A stretch of DNA of 64,000 nt from Colletotrichum lupini (Eukaryota > Ascomycota > Sordariomycetes > Glomerellales > Glomerellaceae). The stretch covers positions 4,650,001-4,714,000 of the forward strand of contig NC_064675.1 in NCBI RefSeq assembly GCF_023278565.1, in the 5' to 3' direction. The translations under genes and the position numbers were made by a program. Under the pieces are notes generated by a model. The model did not search any database. It had not been told where the DNA came from and saw nothing but the letters and a program-made list of their open reading frames with translations. The first letter of the stretch is position 1. Each line of letters starts with the position of its first letter. This document shows, piece by piece, positions 23,664 through 33,411 of the stretch.

Positions 23664-24828
23664 ACTGGCTCACATGGATTGGCGAGCTGCGCATTTCATA
23701 CTGCGCGTGTAACGAATATCAGTAACGGCCGAATATCATATAGAACCGGGCGCAGGCAAAGCCGGGTCAGCCTGTGAGGGTGTTGGGGTGTATCGGGAAG
23801 GCTTCTGGTTGTATCAACCACCGGAGCCGCGGTCGACGCCGTCCAACAGCCACGGAGCTACGGGACAGGACAGGACGATCTGCCGCACATCGTGGCGTCG
23901 GGAAACCCGCATGGGTTAGGGCGGCGCCGGCGGAAGCCAATCAAAGCTGGCGTCCAAAAAAGCCGGTATCGCTGCCGCCTGCTTCCCCCCTTTCCGCTAA
24001 GGAGTTTCCTTGCCGACGCACCGCACTCTGGACAAGATGATGCCGCGTGTAAGACGGAGGAGCCGAGTGCACCGACGAAACAGAAGCATGCATGCCGTGG
24101 GCCATAGGGTTCGCGCATCGATTTATACCCTTCGCATGGAGTAAAGGAAACGGGCATAAACACGGGATGTTTTTCATCAAAAAGGGCTAGGGAAAAGACT
24201 TCATTTGTCCTCTAGAAACCCTGGGCTTCTTTTTTTTCTTCTCTTTTTTTCTTCATTCACTTCTCAATTTACCGTCAGGTAATAATACAAACATTCAAAA
24301 AATGATCTTAACCAATGTTCCCCATACGTTTTCGTTTATGAGAGGTAGTGTTGACTGTTCCGGAGTGCTCACCTCAAGACCAAGTGTGATGATTATTCCC
24401 GGACTAGATGACGGGTAGTCATCTGCAAGACACCACCCCACGCGGGCACATCCCGTGGGCGGAGTGGGTGTGGTCGGAGTTGTTCATCCCCCCCCAATTC
24501 ATGCTGCCCTTTCCCCGAAAAGCCATCTGCTGCAGAAAAACGACATGCGCGAGCGCTGACCGAGAAAACGCAGGCGGGAAAACCTGCTGATGGTGCCGTC
24601 ATGTGAACTCGATTGGGACCCCATTTTCCCCCACACGCACTACCTACTCAGCTCAGCTCACTTCACTCAGGTGAGAGATGGAGATTTGATAAACGCTGCT
24701 TCCATCCATCAACTCTTCCCACGGGTTTCTCATGAGTGTCAATTGTAATGTTTATTGTATAATGGCAATTTGGAAACCGCCTTGAAAGAAACCCCGATAA
24801 AAAGAAGAAGAGATAACCTACCTTGATA
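23664..24828. other. Intergenic, no supportable gene
   Basis: The region holds the transporter 3' UTR and the promoter of the phosphotransferase gene. T-rich stretches lie near 24228-24270, and a C8 tract lies near 24490. No gene was recognised. Confidence 0.45.
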
Positions 24829-26496
24829 ATGTCGATTGATACCCGACCCCGCAGAGATGACGACGATCTCGCCGTCGCGAAAGCTTCGAGACAAGGCCAC
24901 GGAGGGTTTACTTCGATGATACCGTCGATTCTATGCGATGCGGCAGAGATCAACCCGGTTCCGGAGTCGGGGGCCCGGGACGCGGATGGACAAGGTGCCA
25001 CCGACGGCAAAGACATCGAGACCAAGGACACCGAGACCAGAGGCGACGACGGCAAAGTCGCGGCGTTCCTGGCGAGGAACCGACTCCACCCCTCCGCCAT
25101 CGCGGCAGCGCACGAGTTCGCGCAGGCAATGTTCCCCGGGTGCGAGGTCGAGAGGGCGCCGTTTCAGGGGTACTGCTCTTATACGCTGCTCCTGAGGCCG
25201 CTTCCCGGTGGAGCGGCGGGACGGCGGCGGGATAGCGGTGTTGAGGCCGGGGGAGGGGGGAGCGTCGAGAGTCGGAGCCGGAGCGAGAGCGGTACGAGTT
25301 GGAAGAGCGGCGGCAGTGGTGGTGGCGGAAGACTCGTTCAGTTCCGACCTCGGAGGCACGGTGTTGACGTCGAGATGTGTGTCGAGGCTAGGGGTGTACT
25401 TGGGGATGGGGTCGTGCCGGGCGTGGAGGGGCTTGGTGTGTTGGAGGGGCTGGATACGACGGCGACTCGTGGCGGAGAGGGGAAGAAGGACGGGGAGCTG
25501 TGTGCGTATCTCCTGGAGAGGGTCGGCGGTGTATCCTTGACGGGCTTCCGGAGGATATCTGCGGGTCTGGAGACGGACCCGAGAGCGTCGAGAAGGAGGC
25601 TTGTTGCGGATCTGGCTGTTGTCTTTGCGGATTCGTGGAGGGGGAGGCGGGAGGATTCCGGGGAGGGACGCGGACACGGGGGTGCGGACGGCAGAGGGCG
25701 CGTGGGAGGGAGTTTGGCGTGGCGGTTGGAGATTATGGGAAAGGGGTTGCCTTGTGAGTTTCGGGACGTTGTGAGGGATGTCAGGAGGGATCTTGGGGGT
25801 ATCGAGAGGTTGCCTTGGGTTGTTACGCACGGGGACCTCGTGCCGGATAATATCATGGTTCATCCGCCGCGCGAGGAGGCAGGGGACGAGAGCGGCGAGG
25901 CGTGGGTGAGGCGGAAACTGGGGTGGGGGAGGGAGGAGAGGGCTGGCGGGCTGGTTGGGTTGATTGACTGGGCCGAGCTGGAGTGGCTGCCGTTCGGGGT
26001 GGGCATGTACGGGCTCGAGGAGGTGTTGGGGGAGGATGTTGTCGTTGGTGGGAGTAGCGATGTTGACTTTGCTGCTGGTGGGAGTGCTGCTACTACGACG
26101 GCAACGATTACGACTACGACGATGACGACGACATCAACGAGATTCGAGTACTATCCCGAAGCAGCCTCCCTCCGCGCACTCTTCTGGGACGAGGTCGGAC
26201 GCGTGGTGGGTGATGAGGAGGTCATTCGCCGGGCGAAGAGGGCTCAGGTCCTGGGGGTACTGCTTTGGAGGGGCATTGCGTTTGATGATGGCGCGCTGGG
26301 GAGGGTCGTGGACGGGGAGAGGGACGCGTGGGACTTGCAACGCTTGCGGGCTTGGGCTTTTGAGGATGGGGGTCTCGGGTTGACTCGTGGCAAGGTCGAG
26401 GTTGAGGTGGTTCGTGGGGGGAGCGAGAATAAAGGTAGTAGACGATTGTTGAAGAAGGTTACGGGATGGATGAGAGGGTGCTTTAAGGGGTTGTGA
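24829..26496 (+). CDS. APH/choline-kinase-fold phosphotransferase family protein
   Basis: Single exon of 555 aa from the ATG at 24829 (the frame extends two codons upstream without an ATG). The catalytic loop VVTHGDLVPDNIMVH (residues about 331-345) contains the Asp and Asn of the aminoglycoside-phosphotransferase fold. GLIDWAELEWLPFG (about 376-390) supplies the metal-binding Asp, equivalent to the DFG position. The N-lobe is divergent: it is broken by Gly/Ser/Arg-rich, probably disordered stretches (about 135-170 and 280-300). A Thr-rich insert lies at about 425-440, between the catalytic core and a helical C-terminal part. The family phosphorylates small alcohols, sugars or antibiotics; in fungi there are many members, mostly of unknown substrate. 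The very high GC content makes the other frames open too, so antisense frames here should be ignored. Confidence 0.75.
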   Translation: MSIDTRPRRDDDDLAVAKASRQGHGGFTSMIPSILCDAAEINPVPESGARDADGQGATDGKDIETKDTETRGDDGKVAAFLARNRLHPSAIAAAHEFAQAMFPGCEVERAPFQGYCSYTLLLRPLPGGAAGRRRDSGVEAGGGGSVESRSRSESGTSWKSGGSGGGGRLVQFRPRRHGVDVEMCVEARGVLGDGVVPGVEGLGVLEGLDTTATRGGEGKKDGELCAYLLERVGGVSLTGFRRISAGLETDPRASRRRLVADLAVVFADSWRGRREDSGEGRGHGGADGRGRVGGSLAWRLEIMGKGLPCEFRDVVRDVRRDLGGIERLPWVVTHGDLVPDNIMVHPPREEAGDESGEAWVRRKLGWGREERAGGLVGLIDWAELEWLPFGVGMYGLEEVLGEDVVVGGSSDVDFAAGGSAATTTATITTTTMTTTSTRFEYYPEAASLRALFWDEVGRVVGDEEVIRRAKRAQVLGVLLWRGIAFDDGALGRVVDGERDAWDLQRLRAWAFEDGGLGLTRGKVEVEVVRGGSENKGSRRLLKKVTGWMRGCFKGL

Positions 26497-29368
26497 GATG
26501 GCTCATGTGGGTGTTTGGCTGAGTATAGAATTGGGAGACTAGACCATATATGGAGTTCCGGGTGATCTTTTAGGGTTTCCAAGACTTCGAGACGGATTCA
26601 ATCAATTCATTTGAGCAATGAAGCATCATGAATGCCTTATTGAGAATGCGGTTTCAACTTCAAAGTACTCGCAAATGTGTACAGAAATCCCTTTTATATA
26701 CCCAACCCACTCGGCATCTTTGTGAGCGACGTGACTCTAAGCCCTTTCGTAATAAGTTGTGAAATCTTTTGCTTTTTCAATATAGTTTACTCTTATGTTC
26801 ACACCTTGATTCTAAAAACTGGTCCAAAGTGAAGAGGAAGATGAGTTTAGGACGCCCCTTGCTTTTCTTCTGTGAATACGAATAGTAGAAACAGACGAGC
26901 TCCATGAGGCAGAGAAAAATCTAGCAATGTTCACGGCCTAGAATGTTGATAAAAGTGTTCTGATTTTCCTCCTGTTGGCAGCATCTCTAGTGATAGAAAG
27001 TGAGTATACTATATGCTTGTAAATAAACGTCGATAAGCAAAAAAGATCGCGGATTTCACATCTTGGAGTTCACGAGTATTGATATACGGGCAAAAAAGAT
27101 GAGTTTTTCCTCCCGATTTAGTCGTGTCTTTCGGCGTTAGTATGCAAATGACCTCCGCTCCATGTCCTAGGCTCATCATCATTAGCACTACTAGATAACC
27201 AAATCGCGGACTCTGAAAGTGGCAGCAAGGTTAGCGGTTCGACTTGTCTAAACATGTTCCTACCCTTCTTGTCTAGAGATTTGGCACCGCCTTTCCAAAT
27301 GAAATTTGCCATCTAGACGAGTGGTCACCTAGGACTGAGGTTTTGTAGATTGTGCTTGTGAGCAGAGGCATCATTCATGTTACCCAAAGTTACAGATGGC
27401 TCGAAGACTCTCGTGAGAGTGTTGCTCAAATACGTGGTTTTGACAAATTGAACAGAAACTGACGAGGGCCGAGTTTAATAGAACTGGCCAAGGACTTTCA
27501 GGTCTCTGGTCCTCTCATTGCTCACTTGTCTGTGTAAGTGCCTTGGCTTTACCCCCCTAAAATTCGAACAGAAGCGGTGATGAATCATGTTACTAGACGA
27601 AGTTATCCACCTCCTATGCCCTGTGTGATAACAGACGAACAAGAGGGCCGTCTCCTAAGATTGACGCATCCGCCGAAAATCCTCCGATGACTGCATCGTG
27701 AGCTTCTATACCACTCTTCTCCAAGGTCTACGAAGTAAGTTTGACTATAGTTACACTGTCACATAGTCAGGCCATCATCTCCTTGCCCCAATTACTTTAC
27801 TACACAAGGTTACAGTTCCGATTTAACCGAACCAACCCCGTCAATTGCGTATGACCGTCCAAACCCCAAGCCCGAAAATCCCCCGCCCGCCCCTTTTCTA
27901 CTATTCGATACCCAGGTCCAGGCCATCATACATTCAGCCAAAGCTCTTCGAAGTAGTAATCAGACCCACTACCTGTATACTGCTGTAGATCAACTGGCTA
28001 CATTCCTTATCTATTCGGGAGGAGCTCGCTAAAGCACAATAACAGGTAAGATCACGTATCAAAGGGCGATTACCACCTTATCACGCTGGTCACGATACGG
28101 TAGCCTCGTGAGCAGAGAGCAATACCCTACGAGCTTCACACGGAAGATGAGAGACCGGGTAGAGATGCGGCAGAGACTAGAAGCGTGCCCGGACTGGGAA
28201 ATATGGTTCGCCGTCACGGTGTAGGTCGCGAAACGCAATGGCTAGATGCAGTCTTGAGATGTGCGCAGATGGGCCAAGTATCAAAGTGAATGGTACCAAC
28301 ACCAAAGAGGAGAAGGACGGGACAATTGTGATTCGATGCTTCGTGATGAGGAGATGGGGGATGGACTGGATTTCTGGGGAGCGGGAAACCCCTTATATAC
28401 GCAAATTCCAAGGAGGCGGGCGAACCACGCTTCCCACTTGATTCATACAATCAGCGCCAGCCACACCAGGCGAACCAGGCGGACCAGGCGGACCAGCACC
28501 AACGCCCACCCACATCAGATGTAAGCCATGATCAGGCTATTGCCGACCTTCTTCACAGCGAACACGCATGCACACTATGGAATGGAACTTACGCATGCCC
28601 TGTACAAATCATACTTCCACTTTCCCCCATCAAACATCTAATCCTTCTTACCCGACTATCTAAGAAAAAGAAAGCCTGGAGCCCGATGCCTTGAAGGCGA
28701 AGAGACGGGTTGAGAACCAGTGTCACCGGAGACCGCCTCAGTAGTTACCAGACACTATATTTCCCGATTCAAAAACAAACATTTCCCGATTCCAACCAGT
28801 CAACACGGCAAGCCACATCCACGCGCTTCGAGACCTAGAAGCCGGGTTACAACGAGGCAGCTTCCAGGTAGGCAGACAGGAGAGAAGCCTACAGCCTGCC
28901 GCGGTGTTGCAGCTGGGCTCGCAGCCTGCAGAGCCGCCGGCCCCCAAAAGATGTGACTGTGCCTCGAACGGGCCGCCTTGCACTTTTTAACAAGCAACAA
29001 GAAAGACGGGAATGCGTTGTAAGCCTCACTTTGGCCGGGCGGAGCGGGCGGGAGGACGCAGTGTGCTGATCTCCCCCCTCAGCCTGCATGTGGCATGCAT
29101 CTGGAAAAGTCCAATAGGAGTTGTTCTTGGATGTGACCCTGTGAATGGCGCCCTCGAATAAGTTTCCCGAGGCACCTTGAGTCTCGAGGGATGAGCCGCT
29201 GCTATACGCCCGCATATGTCATCGGGAGCGGCTGGGAGTTGATCCGATTGATCCGGCTCGTCATATTGGACCGTATCAAACAATCCCGCAACACTGTACA
29301 ATAAGTAACCCCTGCTCTAACCTCAACCACAGCTTACAACAACCGCTCATCATATACCAGCCACGGCC
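26497..29368. other. 2.9 kb intergenic region, lower GC, no supportable gene
   Basis: Between about 26600 and 28000 the sequence is visibly more A/T-rich than its surroundings and lacks long reading frames. A short minisatellite lies near 28466-28490. The right end is the promoter of the Dfg10-like gene. No transposon protein or RNA gene was recognised. Confidence 0.4.
28466..28490. repeat. Minisatellite with 9-bp unit (ACCAGGCGG-like)
   Basis: Three near-identical tandem 9-bp units (ACCAGGCGA, ACCAGGCGG, ACCAGGCGG) followed by a partial copy. The tract is outside any supported gene. Confidence 0.7.
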
Positions 29369-30385
29369 ATGGCCTCCCTTACACCGACGACGATGATGGA
29401 TGCTCTCTCAACCTTGCCGCCGGCCCATTGGTGCCAGATATTCTTCGGGCTCTCAACAGCAGTAGTGTTGGCCATCCAGGTAGTGCCAAAGACGACCCAG
29501 CGTCTTCTTCTCGACTACGGCGCCCGCTCGCCGGCTACTACCACCGACACCAACGACCGGACCAAGGAGCCCACTGGTCCCAAAAGATTGGACTTCTTCA
29601 CGCAAGCCGCCAAAGCTGTGACTTCCTTTGGTCAAATTCCACACGCGTGGTTCATGCACTTCTACGTCGCGTCCGTTGCAGGTTCGGCTTTCTGGGCATG
29701 GCAGTATTTTCAAAGCGGTTCAGTCATGGCCATCATCTCTGGCCAGCAGGCGGCTTCGGACGGCCCGGTTGTGAGCTTCGAGCAGACAGTGCTCGTCTGG
29801 ACATTGATGGCGCTGCAAGGCACGAGGAGATTGTACGAGTGTCTCTTCGTGATGAGACCGGGGTCTTCTAGGATGTGGTTCGTTCATTGGCTGCTTGGAT
29901 TGGGTTTCTATCTCTGCATGAGTGTATCCGTCTGGGTTGACGGCTCAGGTGAGGACCGTCATTTCCCACTCTCAGATACACACTCACCTTTCCCAGCCGC
30001 CTTGAGGCAAGAAGCAAGGCCAAACTTGGAAGGTCTTCTGTCACCTGGGGTCGCCGCTGGGACCGTCGCGTACCTCTACGGATGGTCTAATCAGCATAAA
30101 TGCCACAAACACTTGGCCAGCCTCAAGAAGTATTCATTGCCGGAGGAGGGCCTTTTTCGGTATCTCATCTGCCCTCATTACACTTGCGAATGCCTGATCT
30201 ATTTGGGCCTTGCCATGATAGCCGCACCAAAGGGCTACATGGTAAACCGCACCCTCATGGGTGCTTTGTGGTTCATTGTCGCCAATTTAGGCACAACGGC
30301 AGATGGGACCAAGCAGTGGTACGCGCAGAAGTTTGGTGCTGAGAAGGTCGCCAGTAAATGGAGGATGATACCCTTTGTCTTTTAG
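29369..30385 (+). CDS. DFG10: Polyprenol/polyprenal reductase (Dfg10 / SRD5A3 family)
   Basis: 338 aa read as one exon from the ATG at 29369 (context GGCCATGG). It is a multi-pass membrane protein with hydrophobic helices throughout. The C-terminal steroid 5-alpha-reductase domain contains WSNQHKCHKHLASL, then PHYTCECLIYLGLAMIA (from about residue 269), TTADGTKQWYAQKF and the terminal WRMIPFVF, all typical of this family. The enzyme acts in the ER in the last steps from polyprenol to dolichol, the lipid carrier for N-glycosylation and GPI anchors. A 48-nt segment, 29949..29996 (GTGAGG to CCCAG), may be an in-frame intron, because it inserts 16 polar residues (EDRHFPLSDTHSPFPA-like) not expected in the family; removal gives 322 aa. 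The 3' end lies 20 bp from the stop codon of the convergent dioxygenase gene. Confidence 0.9.
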   Translation: MASLTPTTMMDALSTLPPAHWCQIFFGLSTAVVLAIQVVPKTTQRLLLDYGARSPATTTDTNDRTKEPTGPKRLDFFTQAAKAVTSFGQIPHAWFMHFYVASVAGSAFWAWQYFQSGSVMAIISGQQAASDGPVVSFEQTVLVWTLMALQGTRRLYECLFVMRPGSSRMWFVHWLLGLGFYLCMSVSVWVDGSGEDRHFPLSDTHSPFPAALRQEARPNLEGLLSPGVAAGTVAYLYGWSNQHKCHKHLASLKKYSLPEEGLFRYLICPHYTCECLIYLGLAMIAAPKGYMVNRTLMGALWFIVANLGTTADGTKQWYAQKFGAEKVASKWRMIPFVF

Positions 30386-30405
30386 ACACACTTGCGCCTC
30401 GAATA

Positions 30406-31283
30406 TCACTTCTTTCCAAACAAGCCAAACTTGGCCCCAAGTTTCGACACCTGCATGACGTCCCGGTATGTCAGACTCGTCCTGGTCGCGCGTGCGCTTC
30501 GGCCAGCAGAAAAGTCATCCTGCGAACGCAAAAGGTCCCAATTCACGATCGTCTCGGCAGATAGCTCAACGTCCTCCTCGACATCGGCTATGCCGTGGAG
30601 GTAATCGGTATAGAGGTCGTCGGTGGTGATGAGAAGACTCCTGGGCTCCTGAAGAATGCGTCCCACAGGCTCTGGGTCCATGGCACCATCCTCCTTGGTT
30701 TGGTATAGGTTCAGACACAGACTTGCTCCAAGACTGACAGTACACACAACTGGATGATAGGCAGCCCCGTCCTATAGCCAGCATGAGATTCAAAGCTCTT
30801 CACGTGAACACCTACCATGTACTCAACTTATGCGGCATGATTCCTACTCCCGAAGGATACTCGTTTATCAGCACGTGATTCGGTCGTTTGTGAGGACTGC
30901 TAGCGAAGAGATTGGACGAATCAGAATCGGCGGCAAGAGGTAAGGAAAGAATTCGCGAGATCACAGGCTCTTGCAACCACTGTGGCAAGGGAGCATCGAT
31001 CAGCTTGTTGTTGACGAGATCGGACGGCCATGTTTGGAGACGTCGATGAGTCAGTTGCTTCCAGCGGGGTTTCGGCGCCTCAGCTATCTGTTGGTTTCAA
31101 GGGCAAGTCAGCCACAGCTGTTGGCTCGACGGACGTCGTCGAAATAAGTTTCCGTACCTTTTGTAAGATTAAGCGTTCCTCCTCCTCTGATATGAAGTCC
31201 GCAATGTAGTAAGAGGACGGCGGAAGCTTCTTGACTCTGACGTCGTCGAGGGAGGCAGGTAAGTTCACGGCTGCCAAAAGCAT
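30406..31283 (-). CDS. ALKBH6-like Fe(II)/2-oxoglutarate dioxygenase, irregular second splice junction
   Basis: Proposed exons on the minus strand are 31283..31158, 31087..about 30828 and 30771..30406. Exon 1 gives MLLAAVNLPASLDDVRVKKL and YYIADFISEEEE. The 70-nt first intron joins LILQK to IAEAPKPRWKQL, the ALKBH6 hallmark. Exon 2 contains NHVLINEYPSGVGIMPHK. Exon 3 continues with DGAAYHPVVCTVSLG, the second iron His in YLHGIAD, and RTSLTYR with the 2-oxoglutarate-binding Arg. The HxD motif therefore straddles the second junction. There the only plausible donor (AA-GTTGAG) and acceptor (CTATAG-GAC) are out of phase by one base, so the model is not fully in frame. It may be a non-canonical splice, a sequence error or a defective allele. 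AlkB-family enzymes oxidatively demethylate nucleic acids or proteins; the ALKBH6 substrate is not firmly established. Confidence 0.78.
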
Positions 31284-33233
31284 ATTGCTGGCTTCGCCTC
31301 GCAGCTGTGTGGTCGCAGACGTTTGATAGTCGGGACACAGGTGGTGTGATCTGGGGCTGCGCCCAACTTTATGGATGGGGATCCCAAACGAAGTGACGTG
31401 ATGTTGGTTGAAGGGGTCGGGAAACCTAGGTACGTCGAAGCTTGTCGCAAGTTGGCACGAGGTGCGCAAAGGTCGTCGACGTAAGATCCAAGCTCCGGCT
31501 GCAAAGCGGCATAAGAGGCCAAGAGTCAAACGGTTCTGCGTCCAGCTGGGAGGATCCAGGCAACGATGGAAGCGACGAGGACGGCAAGGTTGGGTGGAGA
31601 AGCAAGGACGGGAGCTGGATCATGGATGGATGGAAGCGACAGGGCAAGAAGACGTCCAACTCCAGTCTCCGGCCTAAGACTTGAGCGCGCCTGCTTGTGG
31701 TTGTCAGACACGCCAAACCTGAGGTCGCCAGTTGCCTCAAGCAGTCAAGGATGGGAGGTATTGCACTAATAACAAGAAAAGGCGAGAACGGACACCTGCT
31801 TAGAGTACACTAGGTCTAATCGGGAAACGGCAGGTCGATTAGTCACAGGCAGCGCGTGACTGACGGTAAGGTGTCCGTTCCCAGTGGTAGTGGTGCTATC
31901 CGCCACAGTAGGTGATTGGCTGGTCTGGTCCCGCTTCATGAGCTCTCCGTTTTGAATGTCGCTCATGATTCGCCATTTGAATCCAAGATGCGACGGCCGG
32001 GGAGGGGGAAGAGGAGCCTGCTGCGACTCTGGAGGGGGCTAGGATTGGCCGAGGTGGGGCATGGGGAATTTGGAGGCTTCGATACGTACCATTCGAGTCG
32101 CACCAAGAACACGCACCGGGCAGATTCGAGGTTTTCCACCAGCAGGAGAAAGACGAGTTTTTGGACTAGCAAACCACAGAAAAAAGCCTTGGATGGACGA
32201 GCTACTCGTTTTGCATTGGAACCATGGGAGATCTCCGCAGGTTGGTGTGTCCAGGGTCAGGTGGCCTAGCGACAACGTGCAGCCAGTGATGCAGCTTGCG
32301 AAGAGAAACACGACGGCGTTGCTATCTCAATCTCACCCTATCTTTCTGAAGCAAGGTGGGTGCCGGGGCTAACGTCCAGGTTGAATCCTAGGTCGTTTGG
32401 TCTGCCACCCAAGGAGGCAGCGTACTTTTCGTCGACGTTGGGTACTTGTAGATACTGCAAAACTCCGGTAGGATCCCAAGTACCGCTTGTCGAATTCGAC
32501 CCAGTACGTACCTAGTGCCGACTGCTGGCTGATGTGGCCACCTCAGTCGTCAGGCTGCCACTGCCAGTGCCGCTACCACCAGGTGCCTGCTGCACACCTC
32601 ACTTTCCATAGCCTGCTGCTTGCCTCAGGGCTGCGTGCTGTGTGCTGTGTGCCTGCTTGTCTGATGCCCGGCTGCTACTGCTGCTTTCTCTGTCAGGTCT
32701 CCTGTCTCCTGTCTCCTTTGCTGGTTGTGGCTGTTCCGTGTCCCGTACTCTCGAGCAAGTCCCCTCCCCCCTGGTCGGGCCCAATCAAAGAGGTGGCGAT
32801 CAGACTTTTTGACTCTGAAGACTCGCTCGCGGCCCCATTTCCACCTTTCAGCCAAATCGAAGCATCAAGCGTCACCAACAGTCTCTTTTCCCGCATTCTC
32901 TACCAACGCCCGCCTCCGTCCATCTCGCCCGCATTATTCTGTCCCGGCCAGGCGCTTCCTTAGTCGTTTTTCTGTTCCTTTCATACTCGACGTGATCCGA
33001 TATCCAATACGCAGCATTTTCCTCCCCGTCCGACACCCACGTCCAACGCCTTTCTCGCGCGCGCACCCCCCCGTGACTGACCTGGCCACTTTCTCTTAGG
33101 GGGGTCACCTCGAGCGACTGAGAATTAGTCTACCGGCCGTCTTCAATTCAATCCGTCTCTCCAACCCTCTTTCTCGCGGCCGACCTTTGGCCAGGATGGT
33201 GCTGGCCAGTTTTTCGACCTCTAGATAAATGAT
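31284..33233. other. Divergent intergenic region between ALKBH6-like and Hos4-like genes
   Basis: About 1.95 kb carrying both promoters. The right part, from about 32600 to 33110, is CT-rich on the plus strand and is probably the Hos4-like promoter or leader. Cysteine-rich and Pro-rich open frames here (for example 32487..32963) are products of that composition, not genes. A GTACGTACCTA motif lies near 32502. Confidence 0.45.
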
Positions 33234-33411
33234 ATGGATGCGCAGAATGCTGCCGGGTCCGACAAGTCGAAGCCCGTCGCTGCGGCGGAGAAGCGACCGG
33301 GCAATCACCAACCTGACGAGTCTCACGAGTCCAACAGCAAACCGACTAAAAACGTGGACGATTCCATCAAATCCCCGCCTCATCTATCCAAAGACGTCAA
33401 GCCTAGCGTAA
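33229..33411 (+). promoter_or_regulatory. Overlapping upstream ORF at the Hos4-like start codon
   Basis: An ATG at 33229 lies five bases before the main ATG at 33234, in another frame, and opens a 60-codon frame that overlaps the main coding region. Ribosomes starting there would miss the main frame. Such an arrangement usually lowers translation or forces leaky scanning. Whether the mRNA leader includes this ATG is inferred. Confidence 0.4.

Noticed and set aside
24931..25863. 310-codon minus-strand frame opposite the phosphotransferase gene
   Set aside because: High GC keeps all frames open; the plus strand carries the APH motifs and the minus product is low-complexity Pro/Arg/Ser.
32487..32963. 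Cys- and Pro-rich 158-codon frame resembling a secreted protein
   Set aside because: It results from CT-rich promoter sequence of the Hos4-like gene; there is no clear leader, and the Cys come from TGC/TGT repeats in tandem.
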